Shown piece by piece: positions 47,974-58,569 of a stretch of DNA of 64,000 bases (positions within the stretch are counted from its first letter, which is position 1; every line of letters begins with the position of its first letter). This DNA is from JAWWPG01 sp033850885 (GTDB taxonomy: Bacteria; Actinomycetota; Actinomycetes; Propionibacteriales; Nocardioidaceae), in assembly GCA_033850885.1 (NCBI GenBank), contig JAWWPG010000052.1:4980-68979 (forward strand), given 5' to 3'. Under the pieces are notes generated by a model, which had not been told where the DNA came from, did not search any database, and was given only the letters and a program-made list of their open reading frames with translations. The position numbers and the translations under genes were made by a program.

Positions 47974-48654
47974 TCAGAGCAGGCCGGCGTCGTGCATGCA
48001 GATGGCGATCTGCACCCGGTTCGTGGCGTCGAGCTTGACCAGGACCCGGGAGACGTGGGCCTTGACGGTGGCGACACTCATGTAGAGCTCGGCGGCGACC
48101 TCGGCGTTCGACCTGCCGTGCGCGACGGCCATCGCGACCTCCCGCTCGCGCTCCGTCAGGGCGGAGACCAGGGCGTTCGCCCGGTGAACGACCTCCGGCT
48201 CGTCGGCCGGACCACCTGAGCTCGTCACCTGCCGGATCAGCGTGGCGGTGACGCTCGGGGACAGGATCGGCTCTCCCGCCACAACCTTCCGGACCGCCTC
48301 GACGAGCTCGGCAGGTGGCGTGTCCTTGAGCAGGAAGCCGCTCGCCCCTCCCCGGAGGGCACGAGCGACGTACTCGTCGGCGTCGAAGGTCGTCAGCACG
48401 ATGATCTTCGGCGCCTTCTCGAGCCGGACCAGCGCCGCCGTCGCCTCGAGACCGTCCATGACCGGCATCCTGATGTCCATCAGGACGACGTCCGGTCGCT
48501 CTCGCTCGACGAGCTCCACGGCCATCGACCCGTCGGCAGCCTCGCCGACGATCTCTACGTCAGAAGCGCCCTTCAGCATCATGAAGAGCGCAGCCCGCAC
48601 CAGCGGGTCGTCGTCGATGACCACGACCCGGATCGGCGCGCCGGCCTGGCTCAC
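47974..48654 (-). CDS. LuxR/NarL-family response regulator
   Basis: Protein of 226 aa. The receiver domain has IDDDPLVRAAL and the phospho-acceptor Asp in DVVLMDIRMPVMDG; the output is a GerE-type helix-turn-helix (LTEREREVAMAVAHGRSNAE ... SVATVKAHVSRVLVKL). The GTG start at 48654 overlaps the histidine kinase stop as GTGA, so it is the cognate partner. The pair diverges from an ABC transporter operon that it probably controls. Confidence 0.93.
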   Translation of the reverse strand: MSQAGAPIRVVVIDDDPLVRAALFMMLKGASDVEIVGEAADGSMAVELVERERPDVVLMDIRMPVMDGLEATAALVRLEKAPKIIVLTTFDADEYVARALRGGASGFLLKDTPPAELVEAVRKVVAGEPILSPSVTATLIRQVTSSGGPADEPEVVHRANALVSALTEREREVAMAVAHGRSNAEVAAELYMSVATVKAHVSRVLVKLDATNRVQIAICMHDAGLL

Positions 48655-49817
48655 ACCGGCCAGGGTATCCAGGCGCGCAGCACGAAGTCGCCCTGCGGTG
48701 TCGTGAAGTGCTCCAGGCCGCCACCGCTGAGCCCGGCGCGCTCCGCGAGCCCGATGAGTCCGAGACCCGCCCCCGGTACGGCGGTCGGGCGGCCGCCGAC
48801 CCGGAGCGGGTTACGCACCTCGATCCGGAGCGACCCGCCGAGCTCACCTTCGACGCTGACGTCCACCGTGGTGTCGGGGGCGTGCTTGCGAGCGTTGGTG
48901 AGGCTCTCCTGGACCATCCTGAACGCGTTCCTCCCGATGGAGGCCGGTACCTCGTCGAGCTGCACCGAGCTGGACATCCTGATCCGGGCACCTGCGCGAC
49001 GCTCCTCCTCGATCAGCGTCTCGAGATCCTTGAGGGTCGGTTGCGGGCGCCCCAACGCGCCCGGGATGTCGGTGTCGCGGAGCACCCCGAGGATCTCCCG
49101 AAGGTCGACAAGCGCCTGGTGCGCGTTCTGCTGGATCACATCGGCCGCCTGGGTGGTCTCCTGCGGCGTCAGGTCCGTGCGGAAGGCGAGTGCGCCGGCG
49201 TGCATCGCCACCAGGGAGATGCGGTGTGCCAGCACGTCGTGCATCTCTCGGGCGATCCGCGAGCGCTCGTTCACGCGAGCCTGCGCCATCCGCATCTCCT
49301 GCTCGCGCTCCGCCCGGTCGGCGCGGTCACGCAGCGTCGCGAGCAGCTCCCGCCTGGCGCCGATGTAGAGCCCGATCGCGGCCGAGATGCCGGTCCCGAA
49401 GAGGACGAAGATGATGTTGACGTACCACTGGTCGGTGTTCGTCGGTGTGATGTCCTGGTAGACGAGGCCGCAGACGATGTTGAGCGCCGAGACGGTGGCG
49501 ATCTCCCGCCAGCGTCGGCGAGTCGACATCGCGATGAACGCAAGGACGCCGGGACCGGTCGACGAAGCGGACACGGCCCCGAGCAGGATCGTGAACACCG
49601 CAACCGGCACCGGCCAGCGCCGATGGAACCGGTAGGCGACGAAGGACACCAAGCCGAGCCCGAGGTCGACCCAGAACAGCAACCTCTCGTGGGACCACTC
49701 GGGCCCGAGCGCCGTGCCCGTCGTGACGAACGAGATCAGGAGCGCGGCGAAGTAGCGCCAGGTCCACTGCCAACGGGTCAGCGGGGGCGGCGTCAGATCC
49801 GGGCCGACGGTCTCCAC
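48651..49817 (-). CDS. Sensor histidine kinase (HisKA_3 type)
   Basis: Membrane kinase of 388 aa. Residues about 12-150 form four to six membrane segments with almost no external loop, so it may sense membrane stress or a lipid-soluble signal. The H-box is ERSRIAREMHDVLAHRISLV; the ATPase region carries NALKHA-like NARKHAPDTTV and GAGLGLIGLAERAGLSGG. It is of the NarL-partner class. GTG start at 49817. Coupled to the response regulator downstream. Confidence 0.9.
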   Translation of the reverse strand: METVGPDLTPPPLTRWQWTWRYFAALLISFVTTGTALGPEWSHERLLFWVDLGLGLVSFVAYRFHRRWPVPVAVFTILLGAVSASSTGPGVLAFIAMSTRRRWREIATVSALNIVCGLVYQDITPTNTDQWYVNIIFVLFGTGISAAIGLYIGARRELLATLRDRADRAEREQEMRMAQARVNERSRIAREMHDVLAHRISLVAMHAGALAFRTDLTPQETTQAADVIQQNAHQALVDLREILGVLRDTDIPGALGRPQPTLKDLETLIEEERRAGARIRMSSSVQLDEVPASIGRNAFRMVQESLTNARKHAPDTTVDVSVEGELGGSLRIEVRNPLRVGGRPTAVPGAGLGLIGLAERAGLSGGGLEHFTTPQGDFVLRAWIPWPV

Positions 49818-49948
49818 ACCTCGAGCGTAAGGTCCGGCTTCGTCGCAACACCATCAACCATGGTCGGAAGCACCCCCGACCTTCGGCTAGTCACAGTGGA
49901 GACCGTTGCCCGATGTGCCACCGGCCCGCGACGGGAAGGATGGCTGTC

Positions 49949-50848
49949 ATGATCGTTGTCGAAGAACTCACAAAACGGTACGGCGCGTTCACTGCCGTCG
50001 ACCACGTGTCGTTCACCGTCGAGCCCGGGTCAGTCACCGGCTTCCTCGGCCCGAACGGGGCTGGCAAGTCGACCGCCATGCGGATGATGGTTGGGCTGAC
50101 GCCGCCGTCAGCCGGTCACGCCACCATCCTCGGGCGGCCCTACTCCGAGATTCCGAACCCCGGCCGGCAGGTCGGCGTACTCCTCGACGCCTCCGCCCAG
50201 CACGCCGGGCGCACCGGGCGCGAGATCCTCAAGCTGGGCGCCATCGTGATGGGACTGCCCGACACCCGCGTCGACCATCTCCTCGAGGTCGTCGGACTCA
50301 CCCCCGACGAGGCCAAGCGGCGCGTCGGCAACTACTCCCTCGGCATGCGGCAGCGCCTCGGCATCGCACACGCGCTGCTCGGCGAGCCGTCGGTCCTGAT
50401 CCTCGACGAGCCGGCCAACGGACTGGACCCGGCCGGCATCCACTGGATGCGTGGGTTGCTGCGCGGCTTCGCGGAACGAGGCGGCACGGTGTTCTTGTCC
50501 TCGCACCTGCTGAACGAGGTGGAGATCATCGCCGACCAGCTGCTCGTCATCGGTCGCGGCAAGATCGTCGCCGAGGGCAGCAAGGAGGATCTCGTCTCCC
50601 AGTCCGGGATCCTGGTCCGTGCGACCAGCTTCGCGGAGCTGAAGGCATCCCTGACCCGCGCCGGCCTGGCCTACGACGACAACGGGAGTGACGCACTGAT
50701 CGTCAAGTCCAGCGCCGAGGAGATCAGCCGCGCGACCATGGCGGACCGGGTCGTACTCACCGAGCTCCGACCCGCCGAGAGCGAAGGCCTCGAGACCTTG
50801 TTCCTCCAGCTCACCTCAGACGACGCCCGACAGGAGACTGCAGCATGA
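49949..50848 (+). CDS. ABC transporter ATPase
   Basis: ATPase subunit of 299 aa starting at ATG 49949, with GGGAAGGA about eight bases upstream; an ATG at 49940 sits too close to that site. Walker A GPNGAGKSTAMRMM, signature YSLGMRQRLGIAHALLG (S-x-G-M-R variant of bacitracin/BcrA-type ATPases), Walker B VLILDEPANGLDPAG, H-loop LSSHLLNEVEI. The BcrA-like signature plus the divergent two-component genes fit a peptide- or lipid-antibiotic exporter; this is inference. Overlaps the permease gene by 4 bp. Confidence 0.9.
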   Translation: MIVVEELTKRYGAFTAVDHVSFTVEPGSVTGFLGPNGAGKSTAMRMMVGLTPPSAGHATILGRPYSEIPNPGRQVGVLLDASAQHAGRTGREILKLGAIVMGLPDTRVDHLLEVVGLTPDEAKRRVGNYSLGMRQRLGIAHALLGEPSVLILDEPANGLDPAGIHWMRGLLRGFAERGGTVFLSSHLLNEVEIIADQLLVIGRGKIVAEGSKEDLVSQSGILVRATSFAELKASLTRAGLAYDDNGSDALIVKSSAEEISRATMADRVVLTELRPAESEGLETLFLQLTSDDARQETAA

Positions 50849-51639
50849 GCATCATCACCGCACCACTTCAACCGGCGGCGCCGGTCGAAGCCGAACAGAT
50901 CAGCCGGGTCCCGCTGCTGCGCCTCCTGCATGTCGAGCTGCGCAAGGTCACCGATACCCGGGCAGGCAAGTGGCTGTTCATCGGCATCGGAGCCATCACG
51001 GCGGTGGTCATCCTGGTGTTCCTGCTCGTCGGCGCCCCGACGGACCTCACGTTCAACAACTTCCTCACCGCCACCGGGTCACCGCAGGGCTACCTGCTGC
51101 CCGTCCTCGGCGTGCTGGCCATCACCAGTGAGTGGTCGCAACGCACGGGCCTCGTGACGTTCACCCTGGAGCCCAGCCGGGTCCGGGTTGTCGCTGCGAA
51201 GTTCATCGCCATGATCCTGCTGGGGCTGACCGCCGTAGCGGTCGCGTTCGCGCTCGCAGCCGGGGGCAACGTGCTCGGCATCGTCACGCAAAGCGGTACC
51301 GGGGCGTGGCACTACACGGCGGCATGGGTCGCGGAGGTCGGCCTCGGGCAGATCATCGGCATCATCGAAGGACTTGCCTTCGGCATGCTGTTCATGAACT
51401 CGGCCGCGGCCATCGTGACCTTCTTCGTGGCGCCGATCGCCTGGTCGGCCTTGTTCGGACTGGTCAGCTGGTTGCAGGGCGCGGCACCGTGGGTTGACCT
51501 GAACAGTGCCAGCTCGCCGCTGTTCAACCACGACATGACGGGCCAGGCCTGGCTTCACCTCGGGGTCGCGGTAAGCCTGTGGGTCGTGGCGCCGCTCCTC
51601 ATCGGCGTTGCCCGGCTGATGCGCAGCGAAGTCAAGTAG
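50845..51639 (+). CDS. ABC transporter permease
   Basis: Membrane protein of 264 aa with six hydrophobic segments (LFIGIGAITAVVILVFLLVG, YLLPVLGVLAI, FIAMILLGLTAVAVAFALAAGG, VGLGQIIGIIEGLAFGMLF, AIVTFFVAPIAWSALFGL, LGVAVSLWVVAPLLIGV). EWSQRTGLVTFTLEPSR resembles the cytoplasmic loop of ABC-2 permeases. ATGA overlap with the ATPase gene. Together they form a two-gene exporter facing the two-component system. Confidence 0.85.
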   Translation: MSIITAPLQPAAPVEAEQISRVPLLRLLHVELRKVTDTRAGKWLFIGIGAITAVVILVFLLVGAPTDLTFNNFLTATGSPQGYLLPVLGVLAITSEWSQRTGLVTFTLEPSRVRVVAAKFIAMILLGLTAVAVAFALAAGGNVLGIVTQSGTGAWHYTAAWVAEVGLGQIIGIIEGLAFGMLFMNSAAAIVTFFVAPIAWSALFGLVSWLQGAAPWVDLNSASSPLFNHDMTGQAWLHLGVAVSLWVVAPLLIGVARLMRSEVK

Positions 51640-51662
51640 CTCCGCTCGACAGGCCGCCCGGT

Positions 51663-51688
51663 CCCGACCACTCGTGGTGGGGGTCGGG
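51663..51688. terminator. Hairpin between convergent permease and rbpA genes
   Basis: CCCGACC at 51663-51669 pairs with GGTCGGG at 51682-51688 across a 12-base loop that can also pair internally. It lies between two convergent stops (51639 and 51700), so it can serve both. No T-run. Confidence 0.5.
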
Positions 51689-51699
51689 CGACTCAGCCG

Positions 51700-52056
51700 T
51701 CAGTAGATGATCTCGCCGGACTTGCGCTTCGCCCGCAGCGTCTGCAGCGCCTCGTCGAGGATCTCCTGAGCCTCCTCGTCGGAGCGTCGCTCCTTCACGT
51801 AGGCGAGATGCGTCTTGTAGGGCTCGGCCTTCGGCGGGGGTGGGGGGTTCTCGCAGTCCCGGTTCGCCGGCAGGCCACATCGGGGGCAGTCCCAGGTATC
51901 GGGGATCTGCGCATCCAGCGCGAACATCGGCGCGGTCTCGTGACCGTGGGCGCAGAAGTAGGGGATGCGCTTCCGGGGCGCCGCATCCCCCCGTTCGGCC
52001 TCTCCCATCGGCCCGGCACCCACCCTGCTGCCGCGGATCGCGCTACCACTAGCCAC
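51700..52056 (-). CDS. rbpA: RNA polymerase-binding protein RbpA
   Basis: Protein of 118 aa specific to actinobacteria that binds sigma factor and RNA polymerase and helps open promoters. IPYFCAHGHETAPMFALDA and DCPRCG form the central beta domain with its cysteines; the C-terminal PYKTHLAYVKERRSDEEAQE holds the sigma-interaction helix and basic linker. Start at GTG 52056, with AGGAG five bases upstream; an in-frame start at 52083 lacks a site. Converges with the ABC permease gene. Confidence 0.95.
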   Translation of the reverse strand: MASGSAIRGSRVGAGPMGEAERGDAAPRKRIPYFCAHGHETAPMFALDAQIPDTWDCPRCGLPANRDCENPPPPPKAEPYKTHLAYVKERRSDEEAQEILDEALQTLRAKRKSGEIIY

Positions 52057-52126
52057 TTGAACTCCTGACGTGATCCGGAGCACGCTCAGTGCTCGGTGAG
52101 GGGATTGTACGTCCCAGGCTGGCCGC

Positions 52127-52360
52127 TCAGCCGGACTTCAGGAGCAAGCCCAAGGCGAAGATGCACACGGCCCACAGGACCGCGACCCCGATCGTGATGC
52201 GGTCGAGGTTCTTCTCCGCGACCGACGACCCACCCAGACCACTCGAGACACCCCCGCCGAACATGTCGGACAGGCCGCCACCTCGGCCCTTGTGCAACAG
52301 AATCATCAGGATCAGGAATGCGCTGCTCAGGACGAGCAAGATGTCGAAAGCGATGATCAC
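52127..52360 (-). CDS. secG: Protein translocase subunit SecG
   Basis: Membrane protein of 77 aa with two membrane helices (ILLVLSSAFLILMILLHKG and ITIGVAVLWAVCIFALGLLL) and the connecting Gly-rich GRGGGLSDMFGGG loop that marks SecG. Part of the SecYEG channel. GTG start at 52360. It follows tpiA by 60 bp, the standard actinobacterial order; a TAGGAT eight bases before the GTG might give an extra leaderless start. Confidence 0.94.
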   Translation of the reverse strand: MIIAFDILLVLSSAFLILMILLHKGRGGGLSDMFGGGVSSGLGGSSVAEKNLDRITIGVAVLWAVCIFALGLLLKSG

Positions 52361-52420
52361 AACGTCAGATCCTACCTTCTCCGAGCCCGGTCGCTCCTCG
52401 GCCGGCTGCGACGGGGAACC

Positions 52421-53218
52421 TCACAGGGCGGGCATGTCGTAGAACCGGCAGATGCCGCCGAACTCGTCAGCGTCAAGGCTCGCACCACCCACGAGACATC
52501 CGTCGACGTCGGGCTCGGCCATGATACCCGCCACGTTGGCCGCCTTCACCGAGCCACCGTAGAGAATCCGGACGGCCTCGGCGACATCGGGGCCATGGAC
52601 CTCGTCGACCCACGAACGGATGGCTGCGCAGACCTCCTGCGCGTCGTCGGGAGTGGCTACCTCCCCGGTGCCGATGGCCCAGACCGGCTCGTACGCGATC
52701 ACCAGGTTCGCGACCTGCTCGGCTTCGAAACCCGCGGTCGAGCCGCCGACCTGCTCCAGCGTGTGCACGACCTGGCGGCCCTCCCGCCGTACGTCGAGGC
52801 CCTCGCCGACGCACACGATCGGACGGATGCCCTGCTCGACCGCTCGGTGCGCCTTGGCGTTGACCAGCTTGTCGTCCTCGTGGTGGTACTGGCGTCGTTC
52901 GGAGTGACCTACTGTCACGTAGGTGCACCCAAGCCTGGCCAGCATCCTCGCGCTGACCTCGCCGGTATAGGCACCCCCCTCATGCGTCGAGATGTCCTGG
53001 GCGCCGAACCTGATCGGCAGCTTGTCCCCGTCGATGAGCGTCTGCACACTGCGCAGGCTGGTGAAGGGCGGCAGCACGACGGCCTCGCTGCGTGACGGGT
53101 CGTACTTCTTGTCGACGAGCGTCCAGGCGAGCTTCTGCACGAGCACGACTGCCTCGTGATGGTTGAGGTTCATCTTCCAGTTGCCCGCCATCAGCGGAAG
53201 CCGGCGCGGTCTGGCCAC
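52421..53218 (-). CDS. tpiA: Triosephosphate isomerase
   Basis: Glycolytic enzyme of 265 aa. Substrate Lys in AGNWKMN, catalytic His in VTVGHSERR, catalytic Glu in [12 protein letters not shown], and phosphate-binding [12 protein letters not shown] are all present. GTG start at 53218, three bases after the pgk stop, so the two are coupled. Part of gap-pgk-tpiA-secG. Confidence 0.96.
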   Translation of the reverse strand: MARPRRLPLMAGNWKMNLNHHEAVVLVQKLAWTLVDKKYDPSRSEAVVLPPFTSLRSVQTLIDGDKLPIRFGAQDISTHEGGAYTGEVSARMLARLGCTYVTVGHSERRQYHHEDDKLVNAKAHRAVEQGIRPIVCVGEGLDVRREGRQVVHTLEQVGGSTAGFEAEQVANLVIAYEPVWAIGTGEVATPDDAQEVCAAIRSWVDEVHGPDVAEAVRILYGGSVKAANVAGIMAEPDVDGCLVGGASLDADEFGGICRFYDMPAL

Positions 53219-53221
53219 AGG

Positions 53222-54427
53222 TCAGTCCTCCAGCACGTCGAGGCCGGGTAGCGACCTGCCCTCGAGGTACTCGAGACTGGCCCCGCCCCCGGTCGAGATG
53301 TGGCCGAACTGGTCGTCGGTGAAACCCAGCTTGCGGATCGCGGCCGCCGAGTCACCACCACCAACCACGGAGAGCCCGTCGACCTTCGTCAGCGCCTCGG
53401 CGACGGCCCTGGTGCCTTCGGCGAAGGGAGCCATCTCGAAGACCCCCATCGGGCCGTTCCAGAAGACCGTCCTGGCGTCGGACAGTGCGGCCGCGAACGC
53501 GGTGGCGCTCTGCGGGCCGATGTCGAGCCCGATCTGGTCGGCGGGGATGGAGTCCGCGGCGACCACCCTGGTCGGCGCTTCGGCATCGACCTTCGGCGCC
53601 ACGATGACGTCGGTCGGCAGCACGATCTCGACGCCGGACTCGCGGGCCCGGTCGAGGTAGCCACGGACCGTGTCGAGCTGGTCAGACTCGAGGAGGCTGC
53701 CTCCCACCTCGTGCCCCGCCGCCGCCAGGAACGTGAACACCATCCCGCCGCCGATCAGCAGCTTGTCGGCCTGCCCGAGCAGGTTGTTGATCACGCCCAG
53801 CTTGTCGGAGACCTTGGAGCCGCCGAGCACGACGACGAAAGGCCGCTCCGGGCGCTCGGTGAGCCGCCGCAGCACGTCGACCTCGGCGATCACGAGACCA
53901 CCAGCCGCATGTGGAAGGCGTTGCGCGACGTCGTACACGCTTGCCTGCTTACGATGCACCACGCCGAAGCCGTCACTCACGAAGGCGTCACCCAGGCTGG
54001 CGAGCCGGTCGGCGAAGCGTCCTCTCTCCGCGTCGTCCTTGCTCGTCTCGCCAGGGTTGAACCGCACGTTCTCGAGCACCAGGACGTCGCCGTCGGCCAG
54101 CTCGGCGACGGCTGCCCTGGCCGAGTCACCGACGGTGTCCTGCGCTTGGGCCACCGGGGCGCCGAGCAGCTCCGACAGCCGCTTTGCGACCGGGCCCAAC
54201 GAGTACGCCGGGTCGGGCTCTCCCTTGGGACGTCCAAGGTGCGCCATCACGATGACCTTGGCCGCGCGGGCGCGAAGGTCCTCGAGAGTCGGAACGCTCG
54301 CCCTGATCCGGCCGTCGTCGGTGATGACACCGTCCTCGAGCGGCACGTTGAGGTCGGACCGGACCAGGACCCGCCTGCCCGACAGGCCGCCGAGCTCACG
54401 ATCGAGGTCGTCGACGGTTCTCACCAC
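53222..54427 (-). CDS. pgk: Phosphoglycerate kinase
   Basis: Protein of 401 aa. N-domain [15 protein letters not shown] and [28 protein letters not shown]; the ATP site with [12 protein letters not shown]-terminal [12 protein letters not shown] and [18 protein letters not shown] start at 54427, 12 bp after the gap stop. Glycolysis, one ATP per triose. Confidence 0.96.
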   Translation of the reverse strand: MVRTVDDLDRELGGLSGRRVLVRSDLNVPLEDGVITDDGRIRASVPTLEDLRARAAKVIVMAHLGRPKGEPDPAYSLGPVAKRLSELLGAPVAQAQDTVGDSARAAVAELADGDVLVLENVRFNPGETSKDDAERGRFADRLASLGDAFVSDGFGVVHRKQASVYDVAQRLPHAAGGLVIAEVDVLRRLTERPERPFVVVLGGSKVSDKLGVINNLLGQADKLLIGGGMVFTFLAAAGHEVGGSLLESDQLDTVRGYLDRARESGVEIVLPTDVIVAPKVDAEAPTRVVAADSIPADQIGLDIGPQSATAFAAALSDARTVFWNGPMGVFEMAPFAEGTRAVAEALTKVDGLSVVGGGDSAAAIRKLGFTDDQFGHISTGGGASLEYLEGRSLPGLDVLED

Positions 54428-54439
54428 GGGGCTACGTCG

Positions 54440-55462
<1,023 letters not shown>

Positions 55463-55592
55463 TCAAGCTCTGGCCAACCGGTCACGATGCGCTCCGACCC
55501 TATCAACAGTCCGCGGCGGGGATCCGCGCCTGCTCATGGACGAGGACAGGTCCGCGATGCGCGTCGGGCCGACCGACCGAATGTCGGACTCG

Positions 55593-56579
55593 TCAGGGCT
55601 GGTCGCCAAGCATGTCGGGCGTAAGAGACGACTCGGTGTCGGGAACGCCGAGCTCTTGCGCCCGCTTGTCGGCCATCGCCAGCAGCCGTCGGATCCGGCC
55701 CGCGATCGCATCCTTGGTGAGTGGCGGCTCGTGTAGCTGCCCGAGCTCCTCGAGGCTTGCCTGCTTGTGCTTGACCCGCAGGTCGCCGGCGAGGCGTAGG
55801 TGGTCGGGGACCTCGTCCGCGAGGATCTCGAGCGCCCGCTCGACCCGGGCGCCGGCCGCCACCGCGGCCCGGGCGGAGCGACGCAGGTTGGCATCGTCGA
55901 AGTTCGCCAGCCGGTTGGCGGTTGCCCGCACCTCGCGCCGCAGCCGGCGCTCCTCCCAGGCGAGCAGCGACTCGTGGGCGCCGAGCCTGCTGAGCAGCGC
56001 GCTGATCGCGTCGCCGTCCCGGATCACGACCCGGTCGACGCCGCGGACCTCGCGCGCCTTGGCGGGGATGCCCATCCGGCGGGCCGCGCCCACCAGGGCG
56101 AGGGCGGCCTCTGGACCGGGACAGGTCACTTCGAGGGCAGACGAGCGGCCGGGCTCGGTGAGCGACCCGTGGGCCAGGAAGGCGCCCCGCCAGGCGGCGA
56201 CCGCGTCACAGCTGGCCCCGCTGACCACCTGCGGCGGGAGGCCCTGCACCGGACGCCCGCGGGTGTCCAGCAGCCCCGTCTGACGGGCCAGTGCCTCGCC
56301 CTCCTTGGCCACTCGAACGACGTACCTGGTGCCCTTGCGAATGCCGCCGCTGCTGATGACGACGACCTCGCTGTGGTGGCCGTAGATCTCGACGAGGTCG
56401 CGCCGGATCCGTCGCGCGGCGGCCCCGGTGTCGAGCTCCGCCTCGACCACGATCCGCCCGCTCTGGATGTGCAGGCCGCCTGCGAACCGCAGCATCGCGG
56501 AGACCTCCGACTTGCGACAGCACGACTTCTTCACGGATGTGCTCGCAAGCTCGGCCTTGAGCTGTGCCGTCATCGCCAT
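55593..56579 (-). CDS. whiA: Sporulation-type regulator WhiA
   Basis: Protein of 328 aa from ATG 56579; in-frame codons up to 56717 are not in the family. The N-terminal LAGLIDADG-like domain without catalytic acids includes [14 protein letters not shown] and [25 protein letters not shown] follows; the C-terminal helix-turn-helix is [19 protein letters not shown]. WhiA controls division and differentiation genes in Streptomyces and is present in most Gram-positives. It lies between yvcK and gap, the standard order. Confidence 0.94.
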   Translation of the reverse strand: MAMTAQLKAELASTSVKKSCCRKSEVSAMLRFAGGLHIQSGRIVVEAELDTGAAARRIRRDLVEIYGHHSEVVVISSGGIRKGTRYVVRVAKEGEALARQTGLLDTRGRPVQGLPPQVVSGASCDAVAAWRGAFLAHGSLTEPGRSSALEVTCPGPEAALALVGAARRMGIPAKAREVRGVDRVVIRDGDAISALLSRLGAHESLLAWEERRLRREVRATANRLANFDDANLRRSARAAVAAGARVERALEILADEVPDHLRLAGDLRVKHKQASLEELGQLHEPPLTKDAIAGRIRRLLAMADKRAQELGVPDTESSLTPDMLGDQP

Positions 56580-56713
56580 GAGACCGATCCTGCCACGTCG
56601 CAGGCCCGGATTGGCTCCATGGCCACCAGCGGCTTGCACCCTGCTCGGTACCGAGTCCAGGGCATGCGCGCGCGGGGACATGGACCCGACCTGCTGCCGG
56701 CCCGCCATCTGGG

Positions 56714-57703
56714 TCATCTCATGACCTCTCCCAGAACCGAAGCCAGCCGTCCGATGTCGTGACGCGGGCTGCCATCAGCGGCCGCGATGTCCGCGACGAC
56801 CAACGCTCCGCCGAGCCCATCCACCGTCTCCTCCAGCATGGCCCTGTCCACAACGGCGTTCGTGTCCGCGACGACGACGTCGATCTGCAGGTCAGGTGCA
56901 TGGACCGCCAGTACTTCCAAATAGGTGCTCGACCCGAAGCCTTCAGTCTCTCCCGGTTGGGGTGCGACATTCAAGGTCACGCAGCGTCGGGCTGGGCTCT
57001 TCACCAACGAACCGAGCAGCTCCGGGACCAGCAGGTGCGGAAGCACGCTGGTGAACCACGAGCCGGGCCCGAGCACCACCCAGTCGGCGACGGCGATGGC
57101 CTCGAGAACCTCGGGACAGGCGGGAGGGTTGCGCGGCACGAGCTCCACGGCTTCGACCCGACCCGACGTCGTTGCGACCTCGACCTGGCCGCGCACGGTG
57201 GACCTCTCGTCCGGCCTGGCCGGGTCCGCCCCGCGCACGGTCGCCTCGATGTCGAGGGGTACGGCGGCCATCGGCAGCACCCGACCCTGGGCGCCCAGCA
57301 ACCTGCCCACCCAGTCGAGCCCTTCGACGTGGTCCCCGAGCAGCTCCCAGAGCGCCACGATCAGCAGGTTGCCGACCGCATGGTCGTGCAGCGCGCCACC
57401 GGTCGCGAACCTGTGCTGGAGGACGCTCGCCCAGGTGCGTCCCCACTCGTCGTCGCGGCACAGCGCAGCGAGCGCCTGCCGCAGGTCGCCGGGAGGTAGC
57501 ACGCCGAGCTCCTGTCGCAGCCGTCCCGACGAGCCCCCGTTGTCGGCGACCGTGACGACAGCGGTGATGTTCGAGCAGAACGTCCGCAGCGCACCCAGCG
57601 TCGTCGCGAGGCCGTGTCCGCCGCCGAGCGCGATGACCGCCAGGTCGCGGGTCACCTGGTCCGTGACGTCGGCCCACGGATCGTCGGCCACGGGCGGGCT
57701 CAT
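56714..57703 (-). CDS. yvcK: YvcK/GlmR-type regulator of central carbon and cell wall
   Basis: CofD-like protein of 329 aa with [16 protein letters not shown] and [19 protein letters not shown], the nucleotide-sugar binding motifs; later [18 protein letters not shown] and [12 protein letters not shown]. In Bacillus and Mycobacterium the family (YvcK/GlmR/CuvA) links carbon state to peptidoglycan precursor supply. ATG 57703 overlaps the rapZ stop as ATGA; whiA follows after 135 bp. Confidence 0.92.
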   Translation of the reverse strand: MSPPVADDPWADVTDQVTRDLAVIALGGGHGLATTLGALRTFCSNITAVVTVADNGGSSGRLRQELGVLPPGDLRQALAALCRDDEWGRTWASVLQHRFATGGALHDHAVGNLLIVALWELLGDHVEGLDWVGRLLGAQGRVLPMAAVPLDIEATVRGADPARPDERSTVRGQVEVATTSGRVEAVELVPRNPPACPEVLEAIAVADWVVLGPGSWFTSVLPHLLVPELLGSLVKSPARRCVTLNVAPQPGETEGFGSSTYLEVLAVHAPDLQIDVVVADTNAVVDRAMLEETVDGLGGALVVADIAAADGSPRHDIGRLASVLGEVMR

Positions 57704-58569
57704 TCGCGACCCAGGTCGCGGTGGACCACGAAGGTCTCGACGCCGCGCTTCGTCATCCGTTCACCTATCGCTTCCGCCATCACCACGCTGCGGTGCTTCC
57801 CGCCCGTACATCCCACGGCCAGGTTGAGGTAGTGCTTGCGCTCCTCGAGGAAGCCGGCGTAGACGGTCTCCAGCAGGGCCTCGAGGCGGTCCAGGAACTC
57901 TCCGCATGCCGGCTGGCCGAGCACGTAGTCGCGCACGTCCGCGTCGAGACCGGTCATCGGCCGGAGCTCGGGTTGCCAGTGCGGGTTGGGCAGGAACCTC
58001 ATGTCGACGACCATGTCGGCGTCGACCGGGATGCCGTACTTGAAGCCGAACGAGACGACGGTCGCCCGGACCGTGGTGCGGTGGGGGTCCGCGAACAGCG
58101 CCGACACCTTGCTGGCGAGCTGGTGCACGTTCAGGCTCGACGTGTCGACGAGCACATCGGCGGACCCGCGCAGCTCCCGCATCAGCTCGCGTTCCCGGAG
58201 GATGCCGTCGAGAAGCCGGGCCCCGCCCTGCAACGGGTGCGGGCGTCGAGCGGCCTCCTGCCGGCGTACCAGCACGTCGTTCGACGCCTCGAGGAAGAGC
58301 ACCTGCGAGCGCACGCCGAGCCTCGCCAGCTGGTCGACGGCGCCCTGAAGGTCGTTGAAGAACCCGCGGGACCGGACGTCGACGACGACCGCGATCCGGG
58401 TCTCGTCGTCGTGGTCACCGGAGACCAGGCGGATGACGGCCGGCAGCAGCTTCGGCGGGAGGTTGTCGATGACGAAGCAGCCCAGGTCCTCGAGCGCCTT
58501 CGCAGCAGTGCTCCGGCCGGCCCCGGTCATGCCGGTCACGATGATGAGATCGGAGACCGGATCACCCAT
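57700..58569 (-). CDS. rapZ: RapZ-family nucleotide-binding protein
   Basis: P-loop protein of 289 aa. Walker A is [10 protein letters not shown] (Thr where many have Ser); [12 protein letters not shown] follows. The C-terminal domain has [20 protein letters not shown] and [14 protein letters not shown]. In Enterobacteria RapZ controls glmS RNA; in Gram-positives it is linked with yvcK and whiA, role less clear. It overlaps the uvrC stop by 8 bp and yvcK by 4 bp. Confidence 0.93.
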   Translation of the reverse strand: MGDPVSDLIIVTGMTGAGRSTAAKALEDLGCFVIDNLPPKLLPAVIRLVSGDHDDETRIAVVVDVRSRGFFNDLQGAVDQLARLGVRSQVLFLEASNDVLVRRQEAARRPHPLQGGARLLDGILRERELMRELRGSADVLVDTSSLNVHQLASKVSALFADPHRTTVRATVVSFGFKYGIPVDADMVVDMRFLPNPHWQPELRPMTGLDADVRDYVLGQPACGEFLDRLEALLETVYAGFLEERKHYLNLAVGCTGGKHRSVVMAEAIGERMTKRGVETFVVHRDLGRE

